64,000 bases of DNA from Gordonia sp. ABSL11-1 (lineage in GTDB: Bacteria > Actinomycetota > Actinomycetes > Mycobacteriales > Mycobacteriaceae). The stretch covers positions 62,001 to 126,000 of the forward strand of contig NZ_JASXSI010000013.1 of assembly GCF_030315685.1 (NCBI RefSeq), read 5' to 3'. The translations under genes and the position numbers were made by a program. This document shows, in pieces, positions 41,509 through 49,786 of this stretch (positions are counted from its first letter, which is position 1; every line of letters starts with the position of its first letter). Below the pieces are notes generated by a model. It did not search any database, was not told where the DNA came from, and was given only the letters and a program-made list of their open reading frames with translations.

Positions 41509-41806
41509 GGTTGCTCCTATCTTCGAGGTTGGGATCCAACATTTGTTGTAATTCCTCCGCAGCGGGGCGAATGGAATCACGCGGCCCACTGTACATACAC
41601 AAAACGATTTCACGAAGATTTCGAACGAATATGATCTCAACGCTTTCAGAGAATTGTTTCGACATATCCGCGTGAGCTCAGCGTGTGAGGATGAACGCTA
41701 TTCCAACCGATCGTGAATACCATTGTGGTGATTCGCATCGGTGTGGTACGAAGTCAGGAATGGAGGTCTTTTCCCAGATGCGGACCGATGTGTCCGGTGA
41801 ACGCGG
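41509..41806. promoter_or_regulatory. AT-enriched divergent region between peptide gene and GNAT gene
   Basis: A 298-bp region noticeably richer in A/T than the surroundings (for example 41570-41670, with TACATACACAAAACGATT and ATTTCGAACGAATATGATC). It must hold the promoters of the peptide operon (minus) and the second GNAT gene (plus). No clear TANNNT-N6-start arrangement or long palindrome was found. Low GC may reflect high promoter activity or acquired DNA. Confidence 0.4.
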
Positions 41807-42430
41807 ATGACGTCGGCAGTCGGGGTCGAATCCGTATCGGTACGCGATCTGAGCTGGGAGGACCGTGATCTCGCAGTGCCACTTCTGGCTGCTGGGGTAG
41901 CCGAGGTACCCCTCTACCGTTGGCTGCTCGGGGCCGGCCCGGACGGCGACGTCATTCGATGGTGGGCCGATTCGATGTTTGCCGCACATGTCGCCGACGG
42001 TGCGCGCGGATTGGTCGAGGACGACGGAACAATGCGCGGCGTTATTCTGTGGTCGCCGCCGAACCGGTGTCAGACCGAATACCCGGAGGACCTGAGACGG
42101 ACCACCGCCGAGATGGTCACACGAATACCCGGCTTCGTGCAACGATATGAGGAGATGGCGACAGCGGAAACATCCGCATCACCTGCGGAAGCGTCGCTGG
42201 GAATCGTTTTCGCCGGCGTCGAGCGAAACTGTCGGCGGCGCGGACTACTCGGCGACCTCGTGGACCCGGTCATCGCAATGGCCGACGACGGTGGGGCGCC
42301 GGTGGTGGTGCAGACGAGCGATCCCCAACTCGCCGTCACCTATGAGCGACGATGGCGGACGACGCCGCGCACGCACTACACGGTCACCGGAGGGCCGACC
42401 GTGTGGATTCTGCAACGCGACCCGCCGTGA
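41807..42430 (+). CDS. GNAT family N-acetyltransferase (divergent from peptide operon)
   Basis: A 207-residue GNAT protein. N-terminal VRDLSWEDRDLAVPLLAAG and WADSMFAAHVADGARGLVEDD resemble the front half of actinobacterial GNATs with an extended helix pair. The acetyl-CoA region is FAGVERNCRRRGLLGDLVDPV (Arg-Arg-Gly-Leu loop), and AVTYERRWRTTPRTHYTVTGG closes the fold. ATG 41807 is the first plausible start; no strong ribosome binding site is visible. It is divergent from the 33-residue peptide gene with 298 bp between, and convergent with the alpha/beta hydrolase. A self-protection or tailoring role for the peptide system is inference from position only. Confidence 0.7.
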   Translation: MTSAVGVESVSVRDLSWEDRDLAVPLLAAGVAEVPLYRWLLGAGPDGDVIRWWADSMFAAHVADGARGLVEDDGTMRGVILWSPPNRCQTEYPEDLRRTTAEMVTRIPGFVQRYEEMATAETSASPAEASLGIVFAGVERNCRRRGLLGDLVDPVIAMADDGGAPVVVQTSDPQLAVTYERRWRTTPRTHYTVTGGPTVWILQRDPP

Positions 42431-42470
42431 CACCGGTCGCTTCGCTCCCGGCGCCGTCCACCACCACCCG

Positions 42471-43295
42471 TCAGGAACGAAAGAACTCGAGCAGGTCGGC
42501 GTTGATGACCGCGGCCTCGGTGGTCGGCATACCGTGCGGGAATCCGGGATAGGTCTTCAGAGTGCTGTTCGGCAGGAGTTCGGCCGAGCGCACACCGGTG
42601 TTCTGGTACGGGACCACCTGATCGTCCTCACCGTGCAACACCAGGGTGGGGATGGTGATCGACTGCAGGTCAGAGGTGAAATCGGTCTGCGAGAACGCGA
42701 CGACGCCATCGAAATGCGCCTTGGCGCCGCCCATCATGCCCTGACGCCACCAATTCGCGATCACCCCTTCGGACGGCTCTGCACCGTCGCGGTTGTATCC
42801 GTAGAACGGTCCCTCGGCGAAGGTGCGGAAGAAGTCCGCGCGTCGGGTGGCCACCTGCGTCTGGATGTCGTCGAACGCCTCCTTGGGAATGCCGTCGGGG
42901 TTCGCGTCGGTCTTGACCATGATCGGCGGGACGGAACTGATCAGGACGGCCTTGGTGGCGCGGTCCTGGCCGTGCCGCGCAAGGTAGTGCGCGACCTCGC
43001 CGCCACCGGTCGAGTGACCGACGTGGATGGCGTCCGAGAGGTCGAGATGTGTGACGACGGCGGCCAGATCGTCGGCGTAATGATCCATGTCGTGCCCGTC
43101 GGCGACCTGCGCCGAACGTCCGTGACCGCGACGGTCGTGGGCGACGACCCGGTAACCGTGGTCGAGAAAGAACATCATCTGCGTGTCCCAGTCATCGGAG
43201 GACAGCGGCCACCCATGACTGAACACGATGGGCTCGCCGGTCCCCCAGTCCTTGTAGAAGATCTCGACGCCGTCGGGGGTGGTGATCGTGGGCAT
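42471..43295 (-). CDS. Alpha/beta hydrolase (non-heme chloroperoxidase-like)
   Basis: A 274-residue cofactor-free haloperoxidase/perhydrolase-type alpha/beta hydrolase. The nucleophile is Ser95 in VGHSTGGGEV. The acid is in LVLHGEDDQVVP and the histidine in GFPHGMPTT, near the C-terminus, completing the triad. FSHGWPLSSDDWD is the oxyanion region and AHDRRGHGRS a conserved strand. The natural substrate is an ester; peroxidase activity is incidental in the family. ATG 43295 has AGGAG 7 nt upstream. The neighbouring GlxA/AraC pseudogene upstream on the same strand may be what is left of its regulator. Confidence 0.88.
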   Translation of the reverse strand: MPTITTPDGVEIFYKDWGTGEPIVFSHGWPLSSDDWDTQMMFFLDHGYRVVAHDRRGHGRSAQVADGHDMDHYADDLAAVVTHLDLSDAIHVGHSTGGGEVAHYLARHGQDRATKAVLISSVPPIMVKTDANPDGIPKEAFDDIQTQVATRRADFFRTFAEGPFYGYNRDGAEPSEGVIANWWRQGMMGGAKAHFDGVVAFSQTDFTSDLQSITIPTLVLHGEDDQVVPYQNTGVRSAELLPNSTLKTYPGFPHGMPTTEAAVINADLLEFFRS

Positions 43296-43463
43296 TTTGG
43301 CACTCCTTCGAGTCATGAGATGCGGTGAGGGATGGGTGCGTCGGCCCGCGCAGATGACAATTCGGGACCGACAGAGTCGAGTGTGCCGCAGACAGCGGCC
43401 CGGGTGTCCCACTTCTCGCGACACAAACCCCACGATTGCGACCGAGCGGTGACCTCCGAAGGT

Positions 43464-43863
43464 TCAGACCGCCACGCTGTCGGTGTCGACGAGGACCGGA
43501 CGTGTCGTCGCGAAGCGTTGCTGGTAGTTGCGGGGCGAGATACCGATACGCGTGACGAATGCGCGTCGCATCACCTCTGCGCTGCCGTGCCGGCGACACG
43601 TGCAGCCTCGGCCACGGTGAGACCCGACAGCAGGCGATCGCGGGCGACCTCGAATCGGGTGGTCGCGACGAAGCCCGCCGGAGTGGTCCCGAGTTCGTCA
43701 CGGAACAACCGGGTGAGGTGGCGTGCACTGATGTTGACATGTGTCGCAAGGCTTCCGACAGTGTGTGGGAGGTGCGGGTTGCCGCGGACGTGATCGGTGA
43801 CCCGTCGAACACCACGATGCCGATCCGTCGGCGAGCTCGATCTGTGGGCCGTACTGTCCTCAT
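43464..43863 (-). pseudogene. GlxA-family AraC regulator, internally deleted and frameshifted
   Basis: Remains of a ~320-residue regulator. The first ~21 codons from ATG 43863 encode a normal DJ-1/PfpI start (RRRIGIVVFDG). At about 43795-43815 the sequence then jumps into the C-terminal AraC DNA-binding domain in another frame (SLATHVNISARHLTRLFRDE, then FVATTRFEVARDRLLSGLTV). Nearly the whole DJ-1 domain is therefore missing. A second lesion, a one-base loss near 43580-43590 after EAARVAG, shifts to the frame that continues EVMRRAFVTRIGISPRNYQQ and ends at 43464. No single frame encodes the protein. It lies directly upstream of the alpha/beta hydrolase. Confidence 0.7.
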
Positions 43864-44084
43864 GCTCTGGAATCTATTCGGGCCGTGCGCCGAGGGTCAG
43901 CTCGCGGTCCCCGGTCCGTACACGGTGCGGTGCCAGATGGCGGTGAGCACGTCGATCGCCGTCTCGTCGAGCGTGGACATCTGGAGCAGGCCGATGATCT
44001 CGGGGAGATACTCGCTGCATTGCCTGGATCATGCCTCGATGACGGTGACGCGGAGTCCTCAGCGGGCTGGGTAGGCTGACAACC
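43864..44084. other. Non-coding stretch with a possible gene remnant and the HMG-CoA lyase promoter
   Basis: On the minus strand a ~40-codon open stretch ending at 43897 reads protein-like (EYLPEIIGLLQMSTLDETAI, then IWHRTVYGPG) but has no proper start or recognised family; it may be the tail of a deleted gene, in keeping with the adjacent pseudogene. On the plus strand TAGGCT at 44072-44077 is the -10 for the leaderless HMG-CoA lyase. Confidence 0.3.
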
Positions 44085-44999
44085 ATGACTGCCACCGGCC
44101 CTGCTGTGACCGTCGTCGAGGTCGCTCCGCGAGATGGACTGCAGAACGAGAAGGTCGAGTTGACGACCGCGCAGAAGCGTGAACTTGTCGGGCGCGCAGT
44201 CGGTTTCGGTGCTCGGCGTGTCGAGGTGACGAGCTTCGTCCATCCGCGCAAGGTGCCCGCGATGGCCGATGCCGAAGCCCTCGTCGAACTGCTGCCCACC
44301 GACGACGGGATCGCCTACAGCGCATTGGTTCTGAACGAGCGAGGCCTCGATCGCGCGATCGACGCCGGAGTCACCGAGATCAACGCGGTCGTCCACTGCA
44401 CCGACACCTTCAGCGATCGTAACCAGGGCACCGACATCGACGGCGGTGTGGCGATCTGGCACCGGATCGCCAGGACAGCGAGGGAGGCGGGGGTGACCGC
44501 CAACCTCACCATCGCCGTCGCGTTCGGATGTCCGTTCGAGGGTGAGGTGCCCGTCGACCGGCTGCGCGCGATACTCGGGCGGGTGCTCGAGGAGGCACCG
44601 ACCGAGCTGTCGCTGGCCGATACCATCGGTGTCGCGGTGCCGAAGGACGTACGCGAACGGTTCGCCGTGGCAGCTGACCTCGTGCCGTCGGGCCTGCCGC
44701 TGCGTGCCCACTTCCACGACACCCGTAGCTGCGGTATCGCCAACGCGCTCGCCGCTGTCGAGGCCGGTGTCACGATCCTCGACGCCAGCCTCGGCGGCAT
44801 CGGCGGATGCCCGTTCGCGCCGAACGCGACCGGCAACATCGCCACGGAGGACCTGGCCTACGCCCTCGACCGCACAGGCGTCTCGCACGGACTGGATACG
44901 GTGGCGTTGCAAGACGCCGGCGTGTGGCTCGAGGGTGTCTTCGGCCGTCGCCTGCCCGCGATGGTGCTGCATGCGGGCGGCTTCCCGGGTGGGGGCTGA
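44085..44999 (+). CDS. Hydroxymethylglutaryl-CoA lyase
   Basis: A 304-residue TIM-barrel lyase of the HMGL-like family, cleaving HMG-CoA to acetoacetate and acetyl-CoA (leucine breakdown). APRDGLQNEK (about residues 14-23) carries the conserved Arg-Asp metal/substrate pair; SFVHPRKVPAMADAE, AFGCPFEGEV and HFHDTR (metal-binding histidines) are family motifs, and GGIGGCPFAPNATGNIATED contains the catalytic cysteine loop. ATG 44085 is leaderless (TAGGCT then 7 nt). It is not beside other leucine catabolic genes; it is convergent with a FadD36-like synthetase across 150 bp containing a palindrome. Confidence 0.9.
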   Translation: MTATGPAVTVVEVAPRDGLQNEKVELTTAQKRELVGRAVGFGARRVEVTSFVHPRKVPAMADAEALVELLPTDDGIAYSALVLNERGLDRAIDAGVTEINAVVHCTDTFSDRNQGTDIDGGVAIWHRIARTAREAGVTANLTIAVAFGCPFEGEVPVDRLRAILGRVLEEAPTELSLADTIGVAVPKDVRERFAVAADLVPSGLPLRAHFHDTRSCGIANALAAVEAGVTILDASLGGIGGCPFAPNATGNIATEDLAYALDRTGVSHGLDTVALQDAGVWLEGVFGRRLPAMVLHAGGFPGGG

Positions 45000-45056
45000 G
45001 CTGGGAGCCGGCGACAGCTGACACCCACCCGCATGAGGGACACGACAGAGCGACCA

Positions 45057-45075
45057 TAAGTGGATAATCCACTTA
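45057..45075. promoter_or_regulatory. 19-bp perfect palindrome
   Basis: TAAGTGGAT-A-ATCCACTTA has 9-bp arms around a single central base. It lies between the convergent HMG-CoA lyase and FadD36-like genes. Its A/T content and symmetry look like an operator, yet no start codon faces it; a lost gene or a terminator role are possible. Confidence 0.4.
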
Positions 45076-45149
45076 CCGTGGCGCTCTGGTGACTTTCATG
45101 CGGGGCGGCGACGCGGCGCACGCGCCGGGACGAAGGACACGAGCGCTGC

Positions 45150-46541
45150 TCAGTCCAGCAGCTTCTTCTGCACCTTCCCCATGGCATTGCGGGGGAGTGC
45201 CTCGACGAACCGGATCTCCCTGGGCCGCTTGTGGTGTGACAGCTCGGCGGTCACGTGATCGATGAGCTCGCTGTCAGGCACGCGGTCGCCGACGATGTAG
45301 GCGACGATGCGTTGCCCGAGGTCATCATCGGGGACGCCGATCACCGCGACCTCGGCGACGGCGGGATGACCGAGCAGCACGGTCTCGATCTCGCCGGCCC
45401 CGATGCGGAAACCGCCGGACTTGATCAGGTCGGTCGCCCGACACCCGACGATGCGATGCATCCCGTCCCCGCCGATGACGGCGACGTCGCCCGTCGCGAA
45501 GAAGCCGTCGGGCAACCATGATTCGGCGGATTTCTCCGGCTGGTTCAGGTATCCCGACGACATCATCGGACCGCGGACGTGCAGGTCGCCGACAGTCTCG
45601 CCGTCGTGCGGAAGATCGTTGTCGTCCTCGCGGATCCGGGTCTCGACGCCGGTCAGCGGCAGGCCGACCCATCCCGGTCGTCGTTCCCCGTCGGCGCGGG
45701 TGCTGACGGTGATCATGGTCTCGGTCATCCCGTACCGTTCGACGATCTCGTGTCCGGTCAGCTCGCGGATGCGATCGAATACCGGGACCGGGAGCGGGGC
45801 GCTGCCGGACACGAGCAGGCGCGCCGACGACAGTCGTTGAGCCGCAGCGGTATCGGCGCCCACCCTGGCCCAGACTGTCGGCACCCCGAAAAACATCGAG
45901 GCACCGCGGTCGGCGGCCGCGGCGTAGTTCTCCGCCGACGGCTTGACCGTGTGGACGAGGCGTCCGCCGCGGCACAGCGGGCCGAGCACGCCCAGGATCA
46001 GCCCGTGGACATGGAAGAGCGGGAGTCCGTGCGCGAGGGTGTCGTCGGCGGTCCACTGCCAGGCATCGGCGAGGGCGTCGAGGCCGGCCGCGATCGAGCG
46101 GCGGGTGATCGGCACGCCTTTGGGCAGACCGGTCGTTCCCGACGTGTACAGGAGCAGTGCCGTCGACGTCTCGGGAGGCTCCGGGTGCCGATGCCACGAT
46201 CGCGCGTAGCGGCGCACCGGGATCACCGGGAGCGAGGGGTCGTCGGGAGCGGCGCCCAGCCAGGCCTGTGCGCCTGAGTCGCCGAGGATGTGGTCGAGTT
46301 CGCGCGCGCCCGAATCCGGTGGGACCGGCACCGCGGCGACACCCGCGATGAGGCATCCGACGATGGCGAGCACGGTGTCCGTGGTCGGCCGGGCGAGGAC
46401 CGCGAGGGTGCGGGCGCCGGCGATCCGTTCGGCGACGGCGGTGGCCGCCCCGACGAGATCCTCGCGGGACAGCCGGTCGTCGCCGACGACGACAGCGTCG
46501 GACAGATCGGGTGCGTTGGGGGTGAGCGTCGGGAACAGCAC
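45150..46541 (-). CDS. Acyl-CoA synthetase, FadD36-like
   Basis: A 463-residue ANL enzyme, shorter than most, like M. tuberculosis FadD36. The phosphate-binding motif LLLYTSGTTGLPKG is at about residues 124-137; LVSGSAPLPVPVFD, IVERYGMTET, FFATGDVAVIGGDG and LIKSGGFRIGAGEIE (A8) follow. The final lysine is in NAMGKVQKKLLD. HGLPLFHVHGLILGVLGPL resembles malonyl-/methylmalonyl-CoA synthetases. Start GTG 46541 (VLFPTLTPNAPDL) has GGAGG only 1 nt upstream, too close; the frame is open far upstream, so the exact start is uncertain. It is divergent from the HtaA-like gene. Confidence 0.82.
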   Translation of the reverse strand: MLFPTLTPNAPDLSDAVVVGDDRLSREDLVGAATAVAERIAGARTLAVLARPTTDTVLAIVGCLIAGVAAVPVPPDSGARELDHILGDSGAQAWLGAAPDDPSLPVIPVRRYARSWHRHPEPPETSTALLLYTSGTTGLPKGVPITRRSIAAGLDALADAWQWTADDTLAHGLPLFHVHGLILGVLGPLCRGGRLVHTVKPSAENYAAAADRGASMFFGVPTVWARVGADTAAAQRLSSARLLVSGSAPLPVPVFDRIRELTGHEIVERYGMTETMITVSTRADGERRPGWVGLPLTGVETRIREDDNDLPHDGETVGDLHVRGPMMSSGYLNQPEKSAESWLPDGFFATGDVAVIGGDGMHRIVGCRATDLIKSGGFRIGAGEIETVLLGHPAVAEVAVIGVPDDDLGQRIVAYIVGDRVPDSELIDHVTAELSHHKRPREIRFVEALPRNAMGKVQKKLLD

Positions 46542-46734
46542 GCCTCCAGCTTTCCAGACGACGATTCGTCGATCGTGGTCCCGGGCTGATACGGTGAGGG
46601 CCACGTTCACGCGATGCTGTAACTCGCTTGTTGAACCAGAGGCCGGGGTGATTACAGAAACCCCCGGTCTTGTCCAAGACTCCCAGGCCTTTCGGCCCTC
46701 GTCCGATGCTGTCGGTCGGCATAGTCTGCCTGTC

Positions 46735-47853
46735 ATGAGGCGAGTGTGCAGGGCGCTGTTCCCGTGGTTGTCGGCGGTCGTGGCGGTGTTCGGCGTGGCC
46801 GTGGTGTCCGGTGGCGTCGTCGCGGGAGCCGCTGACGCGGTGCCGACCGCCCGCCCGCACATCGACGTGTACCTCGCCGACGGCGTGACCCCGGTCGGAT
46901 CGGCGCTGATCCATCCTGGTGACGCGCTCGTCGTCCGCGGGCGCGGATTCGACCCCGCGACCAACCGATCGGGGCTGCCGCTCCCGGTGCCGCCCGGTGT
47001 TCCCCACGGCACTTTCATCGCGTTCGGCGCATTTGCGCCGGACTGGATGCCGTCCGGCGGAGCGCCGGAATCAGCGCGTGCGGCAACGAGACTCGGGGTG
47101 CAGTGGGTGTTGTCTCCCGCGGCGCTCGCGCAGGTGCCCGCAGCCCCGTTCGACATGCGGCGCACCATCCGACAGCAATGGGTGCCGCTGCACGCTGACG
47201 GGACGTTCCTCGCACGCGTCGTCGCGAGCACCCCGACACAGATCCCGACGGGCGCCCGCTACGGCGTCTACACCTACGGTGCCGCCGGCGCGGTCAACGC
47301 TGCGCAGGAGCTGTCCATTCCGGTGAACTACTCCACGCGGCCGGGACCGAACACCCCTTCTCCGGCGCCGCGCGACCTCGTCTGGGCCTATTCGCCCGCC
47401 TTCCATCGCACCGTCACCGAGGACGCCCAGGGTGGCGTCTACGGAACTGATGGCGCCGGCATCGACGACTCCGGTGCGATGACGTTCACGCTGGCGGAAT
47501 CCACCGTCCGGAACGGCGCCGGGACACTGCGGTATCGCGGGACGGTCGTCGCATTCAGCCGATTCCACCTCGTCGAGATCGCCTTGTCGGATCCGATCGT
47601 CCGCGTGACCGCCGGTCGCGGAGTGCTGAGCATGCGGACGTCGACGTCGAACACCAACGGCACCGACGCTCAGCGCCGTGTCGACATCGCCGATGTGCAC
47701 CTGCGCGCCGCCGACAGGGAACGCAGCGTCGACGGGGTGCACGACATCGTCGGCGCCCCTGTGCGATTCCGGCCCGGCATCACACCGGAGAGTCTGGCTC
47801 TACTGAGCACCGGGACGGCATCGCCACTGCGACTCCGCATCCCGTCCGCCTGA
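46735..47853 (+). CDS. Secreted HtaA domain-like protein
   Basis: A 372-residue exported protein. A signal peptide covers about residues 1-35 (RALFPWLSAVVAVFG core, likely cleaved after AADA). About residues 40-200 are an Ig-like region (HIDVYLADGVTPVGSALIHP; ALVVRGRGFDP). About 215-360 resemble HtaA, the corynebacterial heme-binding fold (FHRTVTEDAQGGVYG, GTLRYRGTVVAFSRFHLVEI, LSDPIVRVTAGRGVLSM). It lacks an obvious membrane anchor. ATG 46735 is leaderless (TAGTCT at 46722-46727 then 7 nt). Heme capture is suggested, but no heme transporter is adjacent and the usual conserved Tyr/His ligands were not verified. Confidence 0.65.
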   Translation: MRRVCRALFPWLSAVVAVFGVAVVSGGVVAGAADAVPTARPHIDVYLADGVTPVGSALIHPGDALVVRGRGFDPATNRSGLPLPVPPGVPHGTFIAFGAFAPDWMPSGGAPESARAATRLGVQWVLSPAALAQVPAAPFDMRRTIRQQWVPLHADGTFLARVVASTPTQIPTGARYGVYTYGAAGAVNAAQELSIPVNYSTRPGPNTPSPAPRDLVWAYSPAFHRTVTEDAQGGVYGTDGAGIDDSGAMTFTLAESTVRNGAGTLRYRGTVVAFSRFHLVEIALSDPIVRVTAGRGVLSMRTSTSNTNGTDAQRRVDIADVHLRAADRERSVDGVHDIVGAPVRFRPGITPESLALLSTGTASPLRLRIPSA

Positions 47854-47862
47854 GGGGATCGC

Positions 47863-48699
47863 TCACGACCCGAATTGCACCGCCGCCCAGTCGGCGAACG
47901 ACTGCCACCCCACATCCGGGAAGCGTGCCTGCAGGGCCGCGATGTCGACGTCGTAGCCACCGGCCCCGAGGAACTCGAACATCGCGCGCATGTCGGGTGA
48001 CGAGATCCGTTCGGGATCATAGGATTCCGCGCGTACGTCGCGTTCGAGCACCGACGACAGGGTGGTGGCCATCTGATCAGGGGTGACGGCGTCGGAGGCG
48101 ATGTCGATGCGTTCGCCCAGGTGTTCCTGCGGGGCGGCGAACAGTCCCGCGACGAAACGACCGAGATCCCGACGCGACACCTGTTGTAGCAAGGAGTCGG
48201 CCGGCATCGCGATCGGCATGACCCCCGCCGACAACGCGTCCGCACCGCCGAGGAGGTTGTCGTAGAAATACGTCGGGCCGACGACGGTGTGCGGCACGTC
48301 CGATCCGGATAGCAGTTGTTCGACCCGGTATTTACTGTCGAAGTGCGGTACACCAGTCCCGCGATCTGCGCTCGCGACCGACGAGAACACCAGGTAGGGC
48401 ACGCGGGCGGCAGACGCTGCGTCGATGATCGCCTGTCCCTGCGTGACCTCGGCGTCGACCCCCGACTCGAACGGCGTGGTGAACGCGAACACCCCGCTGC
48501 TGTCGGCGAATGCTTCTGCGAGACCGTCGCCGGAGACCATGTCACCCACGACCAACTCGACACCGCGAGTGTGGAGTTCACGCGCACGTTTGGAGTCGGG
48601 ATCGCGGACGACGGCACGGACGGGACGATCGGCCTCGAGCAGCGCCGTCACCACCGCGCCGCCCTGGCCTCCGGTTGCTCCGAGAACTGCATGGGTCAT
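47863..48699 (-). CDS. NmrA family NAD(P)-binding protein
   Basis: A 278-residue atypical short-chain dehydrogenase/NmrA protein. The nucleotide-binding motif is AVLGATGGQGGAVVTALLEA (GxxGxxG, about residues 4-23), with VVRDPDSKRARELHTRGVEL contributing adenine/phosphate contacts. HFDSKYRVEQLL and VVGPTYFYDNLL are typical of the azoreductase/NmrA subgroup. These proteins act as redox sensors or quinone reductases; the role here is unknown. It is convergent with the HtaA-like gene and 9 bp upstream of the next minus-strand gene, with which it may form an operon downstream. Confidence 0.82.
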   Translation of the reverse strand: MTHAVLGATGGQGGAVVTALLEADRPVRAVVRDPDSKRARELHTRGVELVVGDMVSGDGLAEAFADSSGVFAFTTPFESGVDAEVTQGQAIIDAASAARVPYLVFSSVASADRGTGVPHFDSKYRVEQLLSGSDVPHTVVGPTYFYDNLLGGADALSAGVMPIAMPADSLLQQVSRRDLGRFVAGLFAAPQEHLGERIDIASDAVTPDQMATTLSSVLERDVRAESYDPERISSPDMRAMFEFLGAGGYDVDIAALQARFPDVGWQSFADWAAVQFGS

Positions 48700-48708
48700 G
48701 ACCCCACC

Positions 48709-49452
48709 CTAGTGAACCGCGCCTGGTCGTCGAGTGGCCGCGGCGACCACGTTGGCGGCCAGCATGCCGAGGCTCAGTCCCGCGCCGTTGATCACGTGTC
48801 GGGGTTGATCGGGCAGGGTGCGTGCGCCCGCCACGATGAGCACCGACGGCAGCATCGGTGTGACGAATGGTGCTGTCCAGCGCGGGAATCGGCTGCCGCC
48901 GGACGCGACCACGACGGCGGTCTCGACCGCCACCGCCGCGACGGTGATCCCGAATGCGGCGTACGGGATCTCGATGGACCGTTCGACGCGACGGGCGTCG
49001 GCAAGCAGTTCGGCCCGCTGTGGTGTCCCCGGTTCAGCCCGATCGGCCGCCGCGAACGTGGCACCCCACGGATAGAAGGTGCCGTGGATGTAGCCGGCCC
49101 ACGCCATCGCGGCGGCATAGGTTCCCGCGATTCGGGCTGCCCGACGCGACGATGACGGGCTGAGGCCGTCGTACAGACTCCACGCCGACACCACATGTAA
49201 GGGGGCTGCCAGCGCTCCGGCGAGCCCTCCCGCCCGCAGGCGATCGGAGGACACGGCCATGAGCGTGCCCGCGGCGTCGTTGAGGTCGGGCTCCTCCCGG
49301 AGCAGACGTCGATCCTCCGGCCCCACCCGCCTGCCGAGCATCAGCACGTCACCGACGGCGAAGGACGCCGATGCTGCTGCTCCGGCGAGTGCGGCGGCGG
49401 TCGGCGCGGTGGTGCGTCGAACGACGGAACGGATGGTGGTGGTCAGGGCCAC
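48709..49452 (-). CDS. Membrane protein of unknown function
   Basis: A 247-residue protein with about six hydrophobic segments (for example AALAGAAASASFAVGDVLML, AGTYAAAMAWAGYIHGTFYP and FGITVAAVAVETAVVVASGG). I do not recognise the family beyond its resemblance to other actinobacterial proteins of this length with a FYPWGATF motif. GTG 49452 has GGGAGG 5 nt upstream; the upstream open frame to 49644 crosses the tRNA gene and is rejected. The NmrA gene follows 9 bp... on the same strand, so the two are likely co-transcribed. Confidence 0.65.
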   Translation of the reverse strand: MALTTTIRSVVRRTTAPTAAALAGAAASASFAVGDVLMLGRRVGPEDRRLLREEPDLNDAAGTLMAVSSDRLRAGGLAGALAAPLHVVSAWSLYDGLSPSSSRRAARIAGTYAAAMAWAGYIHGTFYPWGATFAAADRAEPGTPQRAELLADARRVERSIEIPYAAFGITVAAVAVETAVVVASGGSRFPRWTAPFVTPMLPSVLIVAGARTLPDQPRHVINGAGLSLGMLAANVVAAATRRPGAVH

Positions 49453-49535
49453 GGTGCCTCCCTCGTGTCGAAGTAAGGCCACCCTAACTCGGCGTAGGGG
49501 CCCGGCGACAGGGCCGGAACAGACGAATCCGCGAC

Positions 49536-49561
49536 CGTTCCTCCCGAACGGGAGACGAACG
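49536..49561 (-). terminator. Hairpin downstream of tRNA-Ser
   Basis: CTCCC-GAAC-GGGAG (49541-49554) is extended by CGTTC (49536-49540) and GAACG (49557-49561) with a 2-nt bulge. It lies 18 bp past the 3-prime end of the minus-strand tRNA, as expected for its terminator. Confidence 0.55.
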
Positions 49562-49579
49562 ACCGCGGATCTCGGTTGG

Positions 49580-49665
49580 CGGAGGATAGGGGATTCGAAC
49601 CCCTGAGGGCTGTTAACCCAACCCGCGTTCCAGGCGAGCGCCATAGGCCACTAGGCGAATCCTCC
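49580..49665 (-). tRNA. tRNA-Ser (anticodon GGA)
   Basis: The minus strand folds as a class II tRNA of about 86 nt. The acceptor arms GGAGGAT and ATCCTCC pair, with discriminator G as in tRNA-Ser. A long variable arm follows the anticodon stem, and GGTTCGAATCC forms the T arm. The anticodon loop CTGGAAC gives GGA, reading UCC and UCU. CCA is not encoded. A TATCAT -10 box lies at 49675-49680 on the minus strand, 9 nt before the 5-prime end. Confidence 0.92.
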
Positions 49666-49786
49666 AACCCGGCGATGATAACGGTCCGAGGCGCCCGGAC
49701 CCAAAACGGCCGCCGTCGGGGTCGGTCGGGGTGGTCGCGACCACCGGTTTGTCGATCTGCGGGACCGTGCCGCTACACTTGACGGC

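Noticed and set aside
41300..41665. N-terminal extension of the first ABC exporter half back to 41665
   Set aside because: The extension would translate the hairpin and read the peptide gene in a second frame; its Arg/His-rich sequence is unlike exporters, whose family sequence starts at 41299.
37084..42430. Peptide/exporter locus as a mobile element insertion
   Set aside because: No transposase, integrase, flanking direct repeats or tRNA junction; only the intergenic region differs in base composition.
46541..47231. Upstream extension of the FadD36-like synthetase
   Set aside because: The extension is antisense to the HtaA-like gene and lacks family sequence.
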